Positions 1-6,416 of a stretch of DNA of 10,373 nt are shown here, in pieces. The notes below the pieces were generated by a model that worked only from the letters and a program-made list of their open reading frames with translations, was not told the origin of the DNA and searched no databases. The stretch is from Oscillibacter sp. (GTDB lineage Bacteria > Bacillota > Clostridia > Oscillospirales > Oscillospiraceae). The DNA lies in contig VSMY01000091.1 in NCBI GenBank assembly GCA_009773995.1, forward strand, positions 1 to 10,373, given 5' to 3'. Position numbers and translations under genes: made by a program. The first letter of the stretch is position 1; each line of letters opens with the position of its first letter.

Positions 1-235
1 GGGCCCGCTGGGTTCCGGGGGCGTGGGCGTCAAAGGCGGCTTTTGTACCGCCGAAGCGGTCCACTACCCGGTGGCAGGGAAGGCCGGGGTCCCGGCAATC
101 CGCCAGGGCGTAGCCCACGGTCCGGGCGCAGCGGGGCATCCCCGCCAGCCGGGCGATCTGGCCGTAGGTGGCCACTCTCCCAGCGGGAATCCGGCGGACA
201 ATGTCCCGGAAACGGGCGAAGGTCCCGCCGCTCAT
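1..235 (-). CDS. MGMT family protein (small methylated-DNA alkyltransferase), C-terminus cut by window edge
   Basis: Read on the minus strand, this gives 78 codons that leave the window at position 1. The protein lines up with the C-terminal DNA-binding and active-site domain of O6-alkylguanine alkyltransferases. An early helix RIPAGRVATYGQIARLAG (residues 15-32) is followed by the RTVGYAL segment (38-44) of the DNA-binding helix-turn-helix. The active-site signature PCHRVV lies at 53-58, with Cys54 as the expected alkyl acceptor. The related Atl proteins carry Trp at this position, so this copy could be catalytically competent. It begins directly with the active-site domain and lacks the N-terminal domain of Ada/Ogt proteins, as is common for small bacterial MGMT-like proteins. 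The ATG overlaps the upstream nitrilase stop as ATGA (232-235), and a GAGGTG ribosome site lies 8 bases upstream, so translation is probably coupled. Family assignment is firm; real activity on alkylguanine is inference. Confidence 0.85.
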   Translation of the reverse strand, partial: MSGGTFARFRDIVRRIPAGRVATYGQIARLAGMPRCARTVGYALADCRDPGLPCHRVVDRFGGTKAAFDAHAPGTQRA

Positions 236-1047
236 CGTTCCCGCACCTCGTAGAGGTCTGTCCTTCTGGCGGACAGAATGGGGAGCTGGCGGCGGACGGA
301 CTCCACCCGGCGGAGGTTCAGGTCGGCGTACAGCGTGGCCTCGCCGGACCCGGCCTGGCAGAGAATATTGCCCCAGGGGTCCACGGCGATGGAGTGTCCG
401 TAGGCGGCATAGGAGGCCGTCTCGTCCCTGGCGGGAGAGACCCCCAGGGTGAAGCACTGGTTGTCCACCGCCCGCTGGCGGAAGAGGAGCTCCCAGTGGG
501 CGGGGCCGGTGGTCATGTTGAAAGCGGCGGGAACGAAGATGCACCTGGCCCCCCGGAGGCACATGCACCGGGCCAGCTCCTCGAACCGGAAATCAAAGCA
601 GACGCACAGGCCCATGGTCCCGAACTCCGTCTCGAAGGTGGTGACGGCGTCCCCCGGAGAGAGGACGTCCGACTCCCGGAAGCGCTGGCCTCCCTCCACG
701 TCGATGTCGAAAAGGTGGGCCTTCCGGTGCCTGGCCAGCAGCTCTCCCTTTCGCCCATAGACAAAGCTGGTGTTGTAGACCCTGTCCCCCTCCAGCTCCG
801 GCAGGGACCCGCCCACTACGTAGAGCTCCAGCTCCGCCGCCAGAGCGGACAGGGCGGCCTGGGCCTCTCCGCCCGCCTCCTCGCCGTAGGAGCGGAAGCA
901 GGCGTTGTCGTAGGGGCAGCAGAACATCTCCGGCAGGACGGCGACGTCCGCTCCCCGGGCCTTGGCCTCCTGAAGGCGGCGGCAGGCGGTCTCAACGTTT
1001 GCCCGCTTGTCCTCGGTGACCGGCATTTGAATCAGCGCGGCGCGCAT
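232..1047 (-). CDS. Carbon-nitrogen hydrolase, omega-amidase (Nit2)-like
   Basis: A 271-residue protein of the nitrilase superfamily, a normal full length. Numbered from the chosen ATG, the Glu-Lys-Cys triad is visible. Glu40 lies in VLPEMF, Lys109 in RHRKAHLFDID, and Cys150 in GLCVCFDFRFEE. The HLFDID stretch after the lysine and the following PGD are typical of the Nit2/omega-amidase branch, which deamidates alpha-ketoglutaramate and alpha-ketosuccinamate in the cytosol. The exact substrate is inference, since close relatives act on other small amides or deaminated glutathione. An in-frame TTG two codons upstream (1053) would also open the frame. I prefer the ATG at 1047 because a GAGGGGG ribosome site sits 8 bases before it but only 2 before the TTG. 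The gene is followed with a 4-base overlap by the MGMT gene and lies divergent from the yjbQ-type gene. Confidence 0.9.
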   Translation of the reverse strand: MRAALIQMPVTEDKRANVETACRRLQEAKARGADVAVLPEMFCCPYDNACFRSYGEEAGGEAQAALSALAAELELYVVGGSLPELEGDRVYNTSFVYGRKGELLARHRKAHLFDIDVEGGQRFRESDVLSPGDAVTTFETEFGTMGLCVCFDFRFEELARCMCLRGARCIFVPAAFNMTTGPAHWELLFRQRAVDNQCFTLGVSPARDETASYAAYGHSIAVDPWGNILCQAGSGEATLYADLNLRRVESVRRQLPILSARRTDLYEVRER

Positions 1048-1082
1048 AGGCAATTCCCCCTCGCGTTGTTTTTACAAAGAGA

Positions 1083-1110
1083 TTGTATCACGGGCCGGAC
1101 CGTGATACAA
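1083..1110. promoter_or_regulatory. Perfect 11-base inverted repeat in the divergent intergenic region, probable operator with overlapping promoters
   Basis: Arms TTGTATCACGG (1083-1093) and CCGTGATACAA (1100-1110) are exact reverse complements around a 6-base centre. The palindrome is the main feature of the gap between the divergent nitrilase and yjbQ-type genes. Each arm could serve as the -35 of one promoter and the -10 of the other. On the plus strand this is TTGTAT-N17-TACAAC; on the minus strand it is TTGTAT-N17-TACAAT. The -35 matches are weak (3 of 6), so the promoter reading is inference. The symmetry itself is seen directly and would suit a dimeric repressor controlling both directions. 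Confidence 0.55.
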
Positions 1111-1139
1111 CACAAAAAACCAAATGAGGAGGCCGAATG

Positions 1140-1592
1140 ATGGCAGTCTATACGGAGAAAAAGACCTATCAAACCAAAGCCCATATGGGTATGATCGACG
1201 TGACGGAGGATTTCCAGCGCGCGGTGTCGGCGGCGTGCCGGGAGCACGGTATCTCCGCCGGGACGGTGACGGGCTTCACCACCGGCGGCGTGGCGGGGCT
1301 GACCACCCTGGAGTTCGAGCCGGGGATGGTGAACCACGACCTGAAGGCGGCCCTGGACGTGTTCTCCCCCTATCTGGACGAGCAGGGGCACGTGGTGCCC
1401 TATTGGCACCACGAGACCTGGCACGACGACAACGGCTCCTCCCACATCAAGGCGGCGCTGCTGTCCCCCTTCATCACCGTGCCCTTTGTGGACGGGAAGA
1501 TCACCGTGGGGCCCTGGCAGAATCTGACCCTGGTAGAGTGCGACACGAGAAACCGGGTCCGGGATATTGTCTTTCAAGTGATGGGAGAATAA
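1140..1592 (+). CDS. YjbQ family protein (UPF0047, secondary thiamine-phosphate synthase type)
   Basis: A 150-residue protein, the normal size for UPF0047. Family features include the TTGGVAGLTTLEFEPG stretch (residues 45-60), MVNHDLKAALDVF just after it, and the C-terminal run SSHIKAALLSPFITVPF. GKITVGPWQNLTLVECD then closes the signature, matching the G-x-W-Q core with Pro where many relatives have Thr or Ser. E. coli YjbQ can complement a thiamine-phosphate synthase mutant, but the physiological role of the family is unsettled. Two adjacent ATGs (1137 and 1140) are possible. The GAGGAGG at 1126-1132 is 4 bases from the first and 7 from the second, so the second is preferred. The gene stands alone on the plus strand, between a palindromic regulatory region and a strong terminator. 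Confidence 0.85.
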   Translation: MAVYTEKKTYQTKAHMGMIDVTEDFQRAVSAACREHGISAGTVTGFTTGGVAGLTTLEFEPGMVNHDLKAALDVFSPYLDEQGHVVPYWHHETWHDDNGSSHIKAALLSPFITVPFVDGKITVGPWQNLTLVECDTRNRVRDIVFQVMGE

Positions 1593-1593
1593 G

Positions 1594-1628
1594 AAACGGC
1601 GGCGGGGATATCCCCGCCGCCGTTTTTT
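1594..1628 (+). terminator. Strong intrinsic terminator after the yjbQ-type gene
   Basis: A perfect palindrome at 1594-1625 has arms starting AAACGGCGGCGGGG and ending CCCCGCCGCCGTTT. It is followed without a break by a run of six T residues (1623-1628), two bases after the TAA. The convergent blaR1-type gene stops at 1633, so the same very GC-rich stem probably ends its transcript too, although the T stretch in that direction is shorter and interrupted. Confidence 0.9.
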
Positions 1629-1632
1629 CGGT

Positions 1633-4600
1633 TCAGTCCGCCGCCTCATACCATTCGTACACGAAGTCATAGATGGAAGGACCGTCCGCCTTTGGTTGGA
1701 CTGTAAACCAGAAGGAGCGGTTCCCCTGCTGGAGTCCCACAAGCGTATTGTGAGGGTTGAAAGAGAAACTCTGCCGGCGGTCCGGGGAGGACAATTCCAG
1801 CATATCGGAGGAACGGGTGTAATAGCCCGGAGCCAGAGTCCATTCATAGTTTTCCGTAAAGGCTGCTGTTTGGTCAAGCTGGCCGGCATCCACCGTGCGG
1901 GTCTTTACGTTTTCCTCTCCTTGGGTGAAGAGGGAAAAGAGTGCAGTTCCATCAGATAACATCTCATCCAGCGTCTCCTGGATGGGGATGCTTTGGCCCT
2001 CCGCGATCTCGTACCAGGACTGCGCCAGATAGAAAATGAACGGTGTTCCGGGTGTGGGTTCCGCCCGGAGCCAGGCGTCGCTGCTCCAGCTGTGGAGAAG
2101 GACCAAATCGCTGTCCGGCCAGAAGCGGAGGCTCAGATCCCCGATGATTGCCAGCAGGGATTCAGCGGGCATATCGCCGGGGTCCTCGGTATAGCTCCAG
2201 TTATAGCTGTCCGTAAACGCCCCGGTCCAGTCCGACAGGGCCTGGGGGTCCACGTCGTACCGCCCGCCCCCCTCGGAGGCCAGCAGGGTCATGTTAATGG
2301 CGTCCGCCTCCATCAGGCGATCCATCATCGTCTGAGCAAGATCGGCGGCGGTGCCGATGGAGGTTTCCGCTTTCAGGGTGGCGGTGCCGAGATAGATGTC
2401 AAAGGGCTTATCTTGGGAGGACTCCCAGAGCTTTTCCCGGACGAACTCCGGAGAGAGATCAAGGCCGCCCTCCTGCTGAAAGCTGTAGAGATACGTCAGA
2501 TCTGAACGGTATCTCGAGTGGCTCCGGAACATCAGCCAGAGGCCCTGGGAGGAGGGGGCGGCCCAGTGGTCCTGGACTCTCTCGCCCAGCTCCGGCGTAT
2601 GGAACTCGTAAGCGACCTTCCGGAAGATGTACTTGCTTCCGTCCAACTCCAGCCCGTAGCCCTCGCCGATGTCGGTAATCCGCCAGTCGTCGTAGAATGC
2701 CAATGCCGAGCCGGACATGCGGGAGGCGTGGAACTGCTTCTCCACCGCCGTCAAGGCGGCGTCCTTGGTGACGAAATCCTCGTCGAACCACTGGGCGATG
2801 TTGTCCGTAAAACGCCGCTGATCATGGCAGACCAGAAGGTTCTCCCCGTCGAAGTACAGCATCCGGTACTGATAAGACGGGGACCAGGACACATGGGCCC
2901 GGAAGGGCATGGAGCGGGTGGCGGGGTCCCAGCCGTCGAAGCGGAAGTCGGTGCCCATAGGCCAGACGGTCCACAGCAGGGGCCGCAGGTCCGCCCGGTA
3001 AAGTTTTCCGTCCCGGTAAAAGACGAAGCTGCTGAAGTCGCCGGAGAACAGCTCGTCCGTGCCGTCGCCGTCCAGGTCGGCCCGCTGGGGATAGCCCGTC
3101 TCTTGGGCCAGGAAGACGGGCCAGCCCTCCTCGTTCAGGTAGTAGTATTCGTGGACGCGGGTCCCGGAGGGTTTGTTGGAGTCATGGGAGATGCAGAACC
3201 CGTCGTGGCCCAGGAGGCCCTGGAACAGGGAGGCGCTGTACCGCCCGCCCGCGCTGGGGCGGAAGGACCAGAAGGGCGTGGGCCAGGAGCTCCTGGCCTT
3301 GTGCTGGACCCCGGCGAAGACCTCGCCGCCCATGTCGGGGTTCCCGCCCGCAAAGAACATCAGGCCGTAGTCCCCCAGAACGTGGTCCGGGTCCTCCAGG
3401 CCCCCCAGCATATTCCAGTGGCCGTTGGGGAAAGGGAGCGCCTCCGCCTCCTGGGGCTCGTAGGGCTCCAGGCCGTCCAGGGGGATGGTGGCGGCGGCAT
3501 CCCAGTCCGGCAGGGCCGCCGGTCTCAGGCTCTCACAGGAGAGGAGGGCCTCCCGGATACGGTCCGCCACCTGGTTCATCAGGGACAAGCCGGTGGTCTC
3601 GCCCCGCTTCATTTCCGGGGCCTGGCTGGGGTGAATCAGGCCGTAGTGATATTGTCCGTCGCCGCCCAGAATCTCCATGCTTCTCGACATGTAGTCCGGT
3701 TCCAGCTCCACCCGGTAGAGGGAGCAGAGCCAGCCCATGGGGTCTGAGAGGCTGGCGGACAGAGAGTAGGACATCCCCCAGTAGACCCGGAGCAGCTCGC
3801 CCTCCTCCAGATCGAAGTGCTCCGGCGGATTCTCCGGGGTGTAGACGATCAGCTTGGACAGGATGTCGGCCTCCGGGCCACCGTAGTTTTCCAGCTCCTC
3901 CGCCAGAGCGGCCACGGCCTCGTCCGCGTCGTGGAAGCGGGCCGGTTCGGGGGTCTTCTTGGCCCCGGTGAAGGTGACGGCGCACACCAGCGCCGCCAGG
4001 GCCGCCACGGCGAACAGGGCCCGGCCCAGGCAGGTCCGATTCTCGGCAATGCGGGTGATGCGGTCCTTGAGCTGGCGCTTCCCCGCCGTCATGGTGGTGG
4101 CGGAAAGCAGGGGGTTCGCCGGGACCCTCCGCACGGGGATGAGGGAGAGGAGCGTCCGCCCGTAGGGCACCCGCTCCGCCTCCCCCAGGTGCCGGAGGGC
4201 CCCCTCGTCACAGGCCAGCTCACAGTCCGTCCGGGAGGCCAGGGCCGCCCACCAGACCAGGGGGTCGAACCAGTAGACCGCCAGGCACACGGCCCGGAGG
4301 AGAGACCAAAGGGGGTCGAGGTGCCGGGCGTGGGTCTCCTCGTGGGCCAGGACATGCCGGAGGCTGTCGGGGCTCTGGAGAGCGGCGGGGGTCAGGTAAA
4401 CGGCGGGCCGGAAGAGCCCGAAGAGGCAGGGGGAGGGCAGGCCGCGCTCCACCAGATAGACGAGGAGGGAGAAGCCCTCCACGGGGTAGGGCGTTCTCGC
4501 CTTGCGGAGCTTCCGCCAAAAGAGGAGGTTGGAGAGGAGCAGCCAAACCGCCATCACACCTGTGCCTACGCCCCAGATAGTCAGGAGAACGTCCTTCCAG

Positions 4601-4992
4601 ACGAAGGGAGTCTCCAGCCGGGAGGCGTAGGTGGTGACGGTGCTTCCGTCCTCGGACAAAACGGGGTAGCCGAAGGACCCCGCGTAGTCGGGGACAAGGT
4701 GGCCGGGTTCGGCCCGGTCTGCCGCCGGGAATTGAGCGGCGGGAACGGTACTCATGGGGGAGTAGTAACGCCTGGGTGCTTCCAGCCGATTCTCCACGGT
4801 CTGCCGCACCGGTTCCGCCGCCGTCAGCAGACTGAAGTCCGCCGCCGGGAGGTTTGCCGGAATCAGCAGCCGCAGCAGCACCAGGCCCCAGAGGGCATAT
4901 TGGGCCCGGCGGGACAGGGTCCTTCGGAACAGCCGCCGGAGGGCCAGCAGGGCCAGAATCAGCGCCGAGGAGGTAATCAGGATTTCCTTCAT
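1633..4992 (-). CDS. BlaR1/MecR1-like M56 metalloprotease sensor with a very large extracellular domain
   Basis: A 1119-residue membrane protein. The N-terminal third matches the BlaR1/MecR1 protease module. Hydrophobic segments lie at about 5-20, 33-46, 133-158 and 325-343. The gluzincin motif HEETH is at 217-221, and ELACDE at 258-263 supplies the expected third zinc ligand (Glu258). In BlaR1 this module cleaves the partner repressor BlaI. Residues 344-1119 would lie outside the cell. Staphylococcal BlaR1 is roughly 600 residues, so this sensor part is unusually large, and I see no ordered SxxK, SxN and KTG penicillin-binding set. It contains an Asp-rich DLDGDGTDEL loop (639-648), like calcium-binding FG-GAP/EF-hand-type loops, and two related copies of a roughly 80-residue unit at the C-terminus. 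The ATG overlaps the blaI stop by 4 bases. The ligand is unknown. Confidence 0.88.
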   Translation of the reverse strand: MKEILITSSALILALLALRRLFRRTLSRRAQYALWGLVLLRLLIPANLPAADFSLLTAAEPVRQTVENRLEAPRRYYSPMSTVPAAQFPAADRAEPGHLVPDYAGSFGYPVLSEDGSTVTTYASRLETPFVWKDVLLTIWGVGTGVMAVWLLLSNLLFWRKLRKARTPYPVEGFSLLVYLVERGLPSPCLFGLFRPAVYLTPAALQSPDSLRHVLAHEETHARHLDPLWSLLRAVCLAVYWFDPLVWWAALASRTDCELACDEGALRHLGEAERVPYGRTLLSLIPVRRVPANPLLSATTMTAGKRQLKDRITRIAENRTCLGRALFAVAALAALVCAVTFTGAKKTPEPARFHDADEAVAALAEELENYGGPEADILSKLIVYTPENPPEHFDLEEGELLRVYWGMSYSLSASLSDPMGWLCSLYRVELEPDYMSRSMEILGGDGQYHYGLIHPSQAPEMKRGETTGLSLMNQVADRIREALLSCESLRPAALPDWDAAATIPLDGLEPYEPQEAEALPFPNGHWNMLGGLEDPDHVLGDYGLMFFAGGNPDMGGEVFAGVQHKARSSWPTPFWSFRPSAGGRYSASLFQGLLGHDGFCISHDSNKPSGTRVHEYYYLNEEGWPVFLAQETGYPQRADLDGDGTDELFSGDFSSFVFYRDGKLYRADLRPLLWTVWPMGTDFRFDGWDPATRSMPFRAHVSWSPSYQYRMLYFDGENLLVCHDQRRFTDNIAQWFDEDFVTKDAALTAVEKQFHASRMSGSALAFYDDWRITDIGEGYGLELDGSKYIFRKVAYEFHTPELGERVQDHWAAPSSQGLWLMFRSHSRYRSDLTYLYSFQQEGGLDLSPEFVREKLWESSQDKPFDIYLGTATLKAETSIGTAADLAQTMMDRLMEADAINMTLLASEGGGRYDVDPQALSDWTGAFTDSYNWSYTEDPGDMPAESLLAIIGDLSLRFWPDSDLVLLHSWSSDAWLRAEPTPGTPFIFYLAQSWYEIAEGQSIPIQETLDEMLSDGTALFSLFTQGEENVKTRTVDAGQLDQTAAFTENYEWTLAPGYYTRSSDMLELSSPDRRQSFSFNPHNTLVGLQQGNRSFWFTVQPKADGPSIYDFVYEWYEAAD
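1639..1878 (-). repeat. Second copy of an internal protein repeat in the BlaR1-like ectodomain (residues 1039-1118)
   Basis: The unit contains AAFTENYEW, then DMLELSSPDRRQSFSFNP, NTLVGLQQG and FWFTVQP, and ends SIYDFVYEWYEAAD. It aligns by eye with residues 919-996 of the same protein in the same order. This is a diverged protein-level duplication, not an exact DNA repeat. Confidence 0.6.
2005..2238 (-). repeat. First copy of an internal protein repeat in the BlaR1-like ectodomain (residues 919-996)
   Basis: The unit contains GAFTDSYNW, then LLAIIGDLSLRFWP, SDLVLLHSW and AWLRAEP, and ends FIFYLAQSWYEIAEG. It pairs element for element with residues 1039-1118. Such small beta-rich units at the end of an extracellular part suggest a ligand-binding or protein-interaction module; the function is inference. 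Confidence 0.6.
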
Positions 4993-5366
4993 GTTGCCTC
5001 ACCTCCCGCATTGTCCAGGATGGCGGACAGCTCCGCGATATCCGATTCGGTCAATTGGCGGCTCTCCACCATGGCGCTCATCATCAGCCCCAGGCTGCCG
5101 CCGTAGACCTTGGAGAGGAAGCTCTCCGTCTCGTCCCGGGCGGCGTCCTCCCGCCGGAGGGCGGGATAGTACCGCTTGGCCTTTCCGCCCTCCTCGTGCC
5201 GGACGGCCCCCTTGGCCTCCAGCCGGGAGAGCATGGTGATGACGGTATTCTTGCTCCATCCGGTCTCCTCCCGAAGGGCCGCCGTCAGCTCCGTGATGGT
5301 ACTGCCGGGACGGTCCCACAACCGGCGCATCAGCTTCCACTCGCTGTTGGAAAGTTCAGTTTTCAT
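4989..5366 (-). CDS. BlaI/MecI/CopY family transcriptional repressor
   Basis: A 125-residue protein with the standard layout of BlaI-type repressors. An N-terminal winged helix (LSNSEWKLMRRLWDRPGSTITELTAAL) leads into the recognition helix GWSKNTVITMLSRLEAKG (36-53). The wing contains GGKAKRYYPALRRED, and a C-terminal dimerisation helix pair spans about 76-120. In the characterised systems the dimer represses its own operon until the BlaR1 partner cleaves it near the start of the dimerisation domain. The start is supported by AAGGAGG seven bases before the ATG. The 3' end overlaps the blaR1-type start as ATGA (4989-4992), so the two are one transcriptional and translational unit. Two operator-like dyads lie upstream. 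No beta-lactamase or resistance gene is nearby, so the regulated target may be elsewhere or only the operon itself. Confidence 0.92.
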   Translation of the reverse strand: MKTELSNSEWKLMRRLWDRPGSTITELTAALREETGWSKNTVITMLSRLEAKGAVRHEEGGKAKRYYPALRREDAARDETESFLSKVYGGSLGLMMSAMVESRQLTESDIAELSAILDNAGGEAT

Positions 5367-5386
5367 GAAAACACCTCCTTGGTCAG

Positions 5387-5402
5387 GTATACGACTGTCT
5401 AC
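5387..5402. promoter_or_regulatory. BlaI-like operator 1 (downstream of the -10)
   Basis: The dyad GTATAC-N4-GTCTAC has half-sites that are reverse complements except at one base. It lies between the likely transcription start and the blaI ribosome site, a normal place for an autorepressor site. Half-site shape and spacing match the second dyad at 5421-5436. Confidence 0.55.
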
Positions 5403-5406
5403 CTAA

Positions 5407-5435
5407 AGCGTAGCAGAAAGGTAGACGTTTGTCAA
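5407..5435 (-). promoter_or_regulatory. Promoter of the blaI-blaR1 operon
   Basis: On the minus strand, a perfect -35 TTGACA (5435-5430) is followed after 17 bases by TACGCT (5412-5407), a weak -10 that keeps only the TA---T frame. It lies about 40 bases upstream of the blaI start. Both operator-like dyads overlap or flank it. Confidence 0.6.
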
Positions 5436-5436
5436 C
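5421..5436. promoter_or_regulatory. BlaI-like operator 2 (over the -35)
   Basis: The dyad GTAGAC-N4-GTCAAC has one mismatch between the half-sites and contains the -35 hexamer of the blaI promoter. In addition, AGGTAGAC (5419-5426) and GTCTACCT (5397-5404) form an exact 8-base inverted repeat across the -10 region, because both dyads share the GTCTAC half-site. Confidence 0.55.
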
Positions 5437-5460
5437 CTTGATTTGGTTACAAAATGGAAA

Positions 5461-5486
5461 CGCCCGCCGTCGTAAGACAGCGGGCG
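5461..5486. other. Hairpin in the blaI-spoIIAA intergenic region
   Basis: CGCCCGC (5461-5467) pairs exactly with GCGGGCG (5480-5486). Inside, GTC pairs with GAC around the tetraloop GTAA, with a single C/A mismatch between the two stems. No T run follows on the plus strand, so it is not a normal terminator for plus-strand RNA. The rest of the gap (about 5440-5651) shows no confident spoIIA promoter: I looked for sigma-H-like RnAGGAWWW...GAAT pairs and found only partial matches at wrong spacing. Confidence 0.35.
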
Positions 5487-5651
5487 CCGACGCTTCAAGG
5501 ACCGGAGGGAAATTTCCAAGGACGTTCTATGGATTTCGACAGAAAGCCGGAGCGGGACGTGCTATCATCAAATTTGAAAAGCCCGTCCCATACGGGGCCG
5601 GAGGCAAAAAACGACGAATCAGGTATATTTTTGACAAAAGAGGGGAACACT

Positions 5652-5957
5652 ATGGAGATCCTGGCAAAGAGCGCGGACCGGAACCTGCTGCTGGAGCTTC
5701 AAGGGGAGCTGGACCACCACGGGGCCCGGACCGCCCTCCGGGAGATGGAGGAGGCCCTGGACGCGGCCCTGCCCCGGAAGCTGGTGCTGGACCTGTCGGG
5801 GGTGACCTTTATGGACAGCTCCGGCATCGCGGTAATTCTCCGGGCCCGGCAGAAGATGCAGCTGCTGGACGGGGGGCTGCTGGTGCGGGGCGTGCCGCCC
5901 CAGGCCCGGCGGGTGCTGGAGGCCGCCGGGGTGAACCGGCTGGTGACGATTAAATAA
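5652..5957 (+). CDS. spoIIAA: Anti-sigma F factor antagonist SpoIIAA (STAS domain)
   Basis: A 101-residue single STAS domain, slightly shorter than the roughly 117-residue B. subtilis SpoIIAA. The phosphorylation segment FMDSSGIAVILRAR is clear; by alignment with SpoIIAA, Ser57 is the residue phosphorylated by SpoIIAB. Unphosphorylated SpoIIAA binds SpoIIAB and frees sigma F in the forespore, while SpoIIE phosphatase (not in this window) reactivates it. The frame stays open upstream to 5454, but the added residues look non-conserved. The ATG at 5652 has AGAGGGG six to seven bases upstream and starts the domain correctly (MEILAKSADRNLLLELQGEL). It is the first gene of a tight operon, with spoIIAB 15 bases downstream. 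The SpoIIAA call rests on the STAS motif plus the unmistakable gene order. Confidence 0.93.
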   Translation: MEILAKSADRNLLLELQGELDHHGARTALREMEEALDAALPRKLVLDLSGVTFMDSSGIAVILRARQKMQLLDGGLLVRGVPPQARRVLEAAGVNRLVTIK

Positions 5958-5972
5958 GGAGGTTTTACATAC

Positions 5973-6416
5973 ATGAGGACCAAGGCAGTCAACGAGGTCA
6001 CGATGGACTTTCCCAGCCAGAGCCGGAACGAGAGCTTTGCCCGCTCCGCCGCGGCCTGCTTCGCCGCCCAGCTGGACCCCACCCTCAACGAGCTGGAGGA
6101 TATCAAAACCGCCGTCAGCGAGGCGGTGACCAACGCCATTGTCCACGGCTACCCGGACGCCATCGGCGGCGTGACGCTGAAAATGCGGGTGCTGCCGGGG
6201 AACGTGCTGGAGCTGACGGTAAAGGACCACGGCCGGGGCATTCCCGATGTGGACAAGGCCCGCCAGCCCATGTTCACCACCGGGGGGGAGGAGCGCAGCG
6301 GCATGGGCTTTACGATTATGGAGAGCTTTATGGATAAGGTGACGGTGCGGTCCGCCGTGAACAAGGGGACCACGGTGGTGATGCGGAAGAAGCTGGCCCC
6401 CCGCGTGAAGAAATGA
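5973..6416 (+). CDS. spoIIAB: Anti-sigma F factor and serine kinase SpoIIAB
   Basis: A 147-residue GHKL-fold ATP-binding protein, the normal SpoIIAB length. It carries NESFARSAAACFAAQLDPTL (19-38), closely resembling the sigma-binding N-terminal part of Bacillus SpoIIAB. The N-box SEAVTNAIVHGY (49-60) holds the catalytic Glu50 and Mg-binding Asn54. DHGRGIPD (85-92) forms the G1 box, and RSGMGFTIMESFMD (108-121) the G2 box. It holds sigma F inactive in the predivisional cell and phosphorylates SpoIIAA. AAGGAGG ten bases before the ATG overlaps the spoIIAA stop. The 3' end overlaps the sigF start by 4 bases (ATGA at 6413-6416), which couples synthesis of the anti-sigma factor and its sigma factor. 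Confidence 0.96.
   Translation: MRTKAVNEVTMDFPSQSRNESFARSAAACFAAQLDPTLNELEDIKTAVSEAVTNAIVHGYPDAIGGVTLKMRVLPGNVLELTVKDHGRGIPDVDKARQPMFTTGGEERSGMGFTIMESFMDKVTVRSAVNKGTTVVMRKKLAPRVKK

Noticed and set aside
1067..1078. Small palindrome TTGT-TTTT-ACAA near the nitrilase start
   Set aside because: It is a short, A/T-rich match that could easily arise by chance. Only the longer repeat at 1083-1110 is supported.
43..1140. Long plus-strand frame (365 codons) opposite the nitrilase
   Set aside because: It is the antisense shadow of the well-supported nitrilase and MGMT genes, low-complexity Gly/Pro/Arg-rich, with no family resemblance.
2417..2542. Beta-lactam-binding SxxK in the BlaR1-like sensor (SQDK, residues 859-862)
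   Set aside because: It is a lone match followed by Pro and without ordered SxN and KTG motifs, so not a convincing transpeptidase site.
2518..5106. Plus-strand frames at 2518-3747 and 3817-5106
   Set aside because: Both lie antisense to the blaR1-blaI genes and arise from GC-rich codon bias; no ribosome site or recognisable domain.
5500..5625. Sigma-H-type promoter for spoIIA
   Set aside because: GGAGGGAAA (5504) and GGAGGCAAA (5600) resemble the -35, but neither has an RnnGAAT -10 at the required 11-12 bases.
5454..5651. N-terminal extension of SpoIIAA back to an ATG at 5454
   Set aside because: The added 66 residues resemble no STAS protein, and the ATG at 5652 has a good ribosome site exactly at the domain start.
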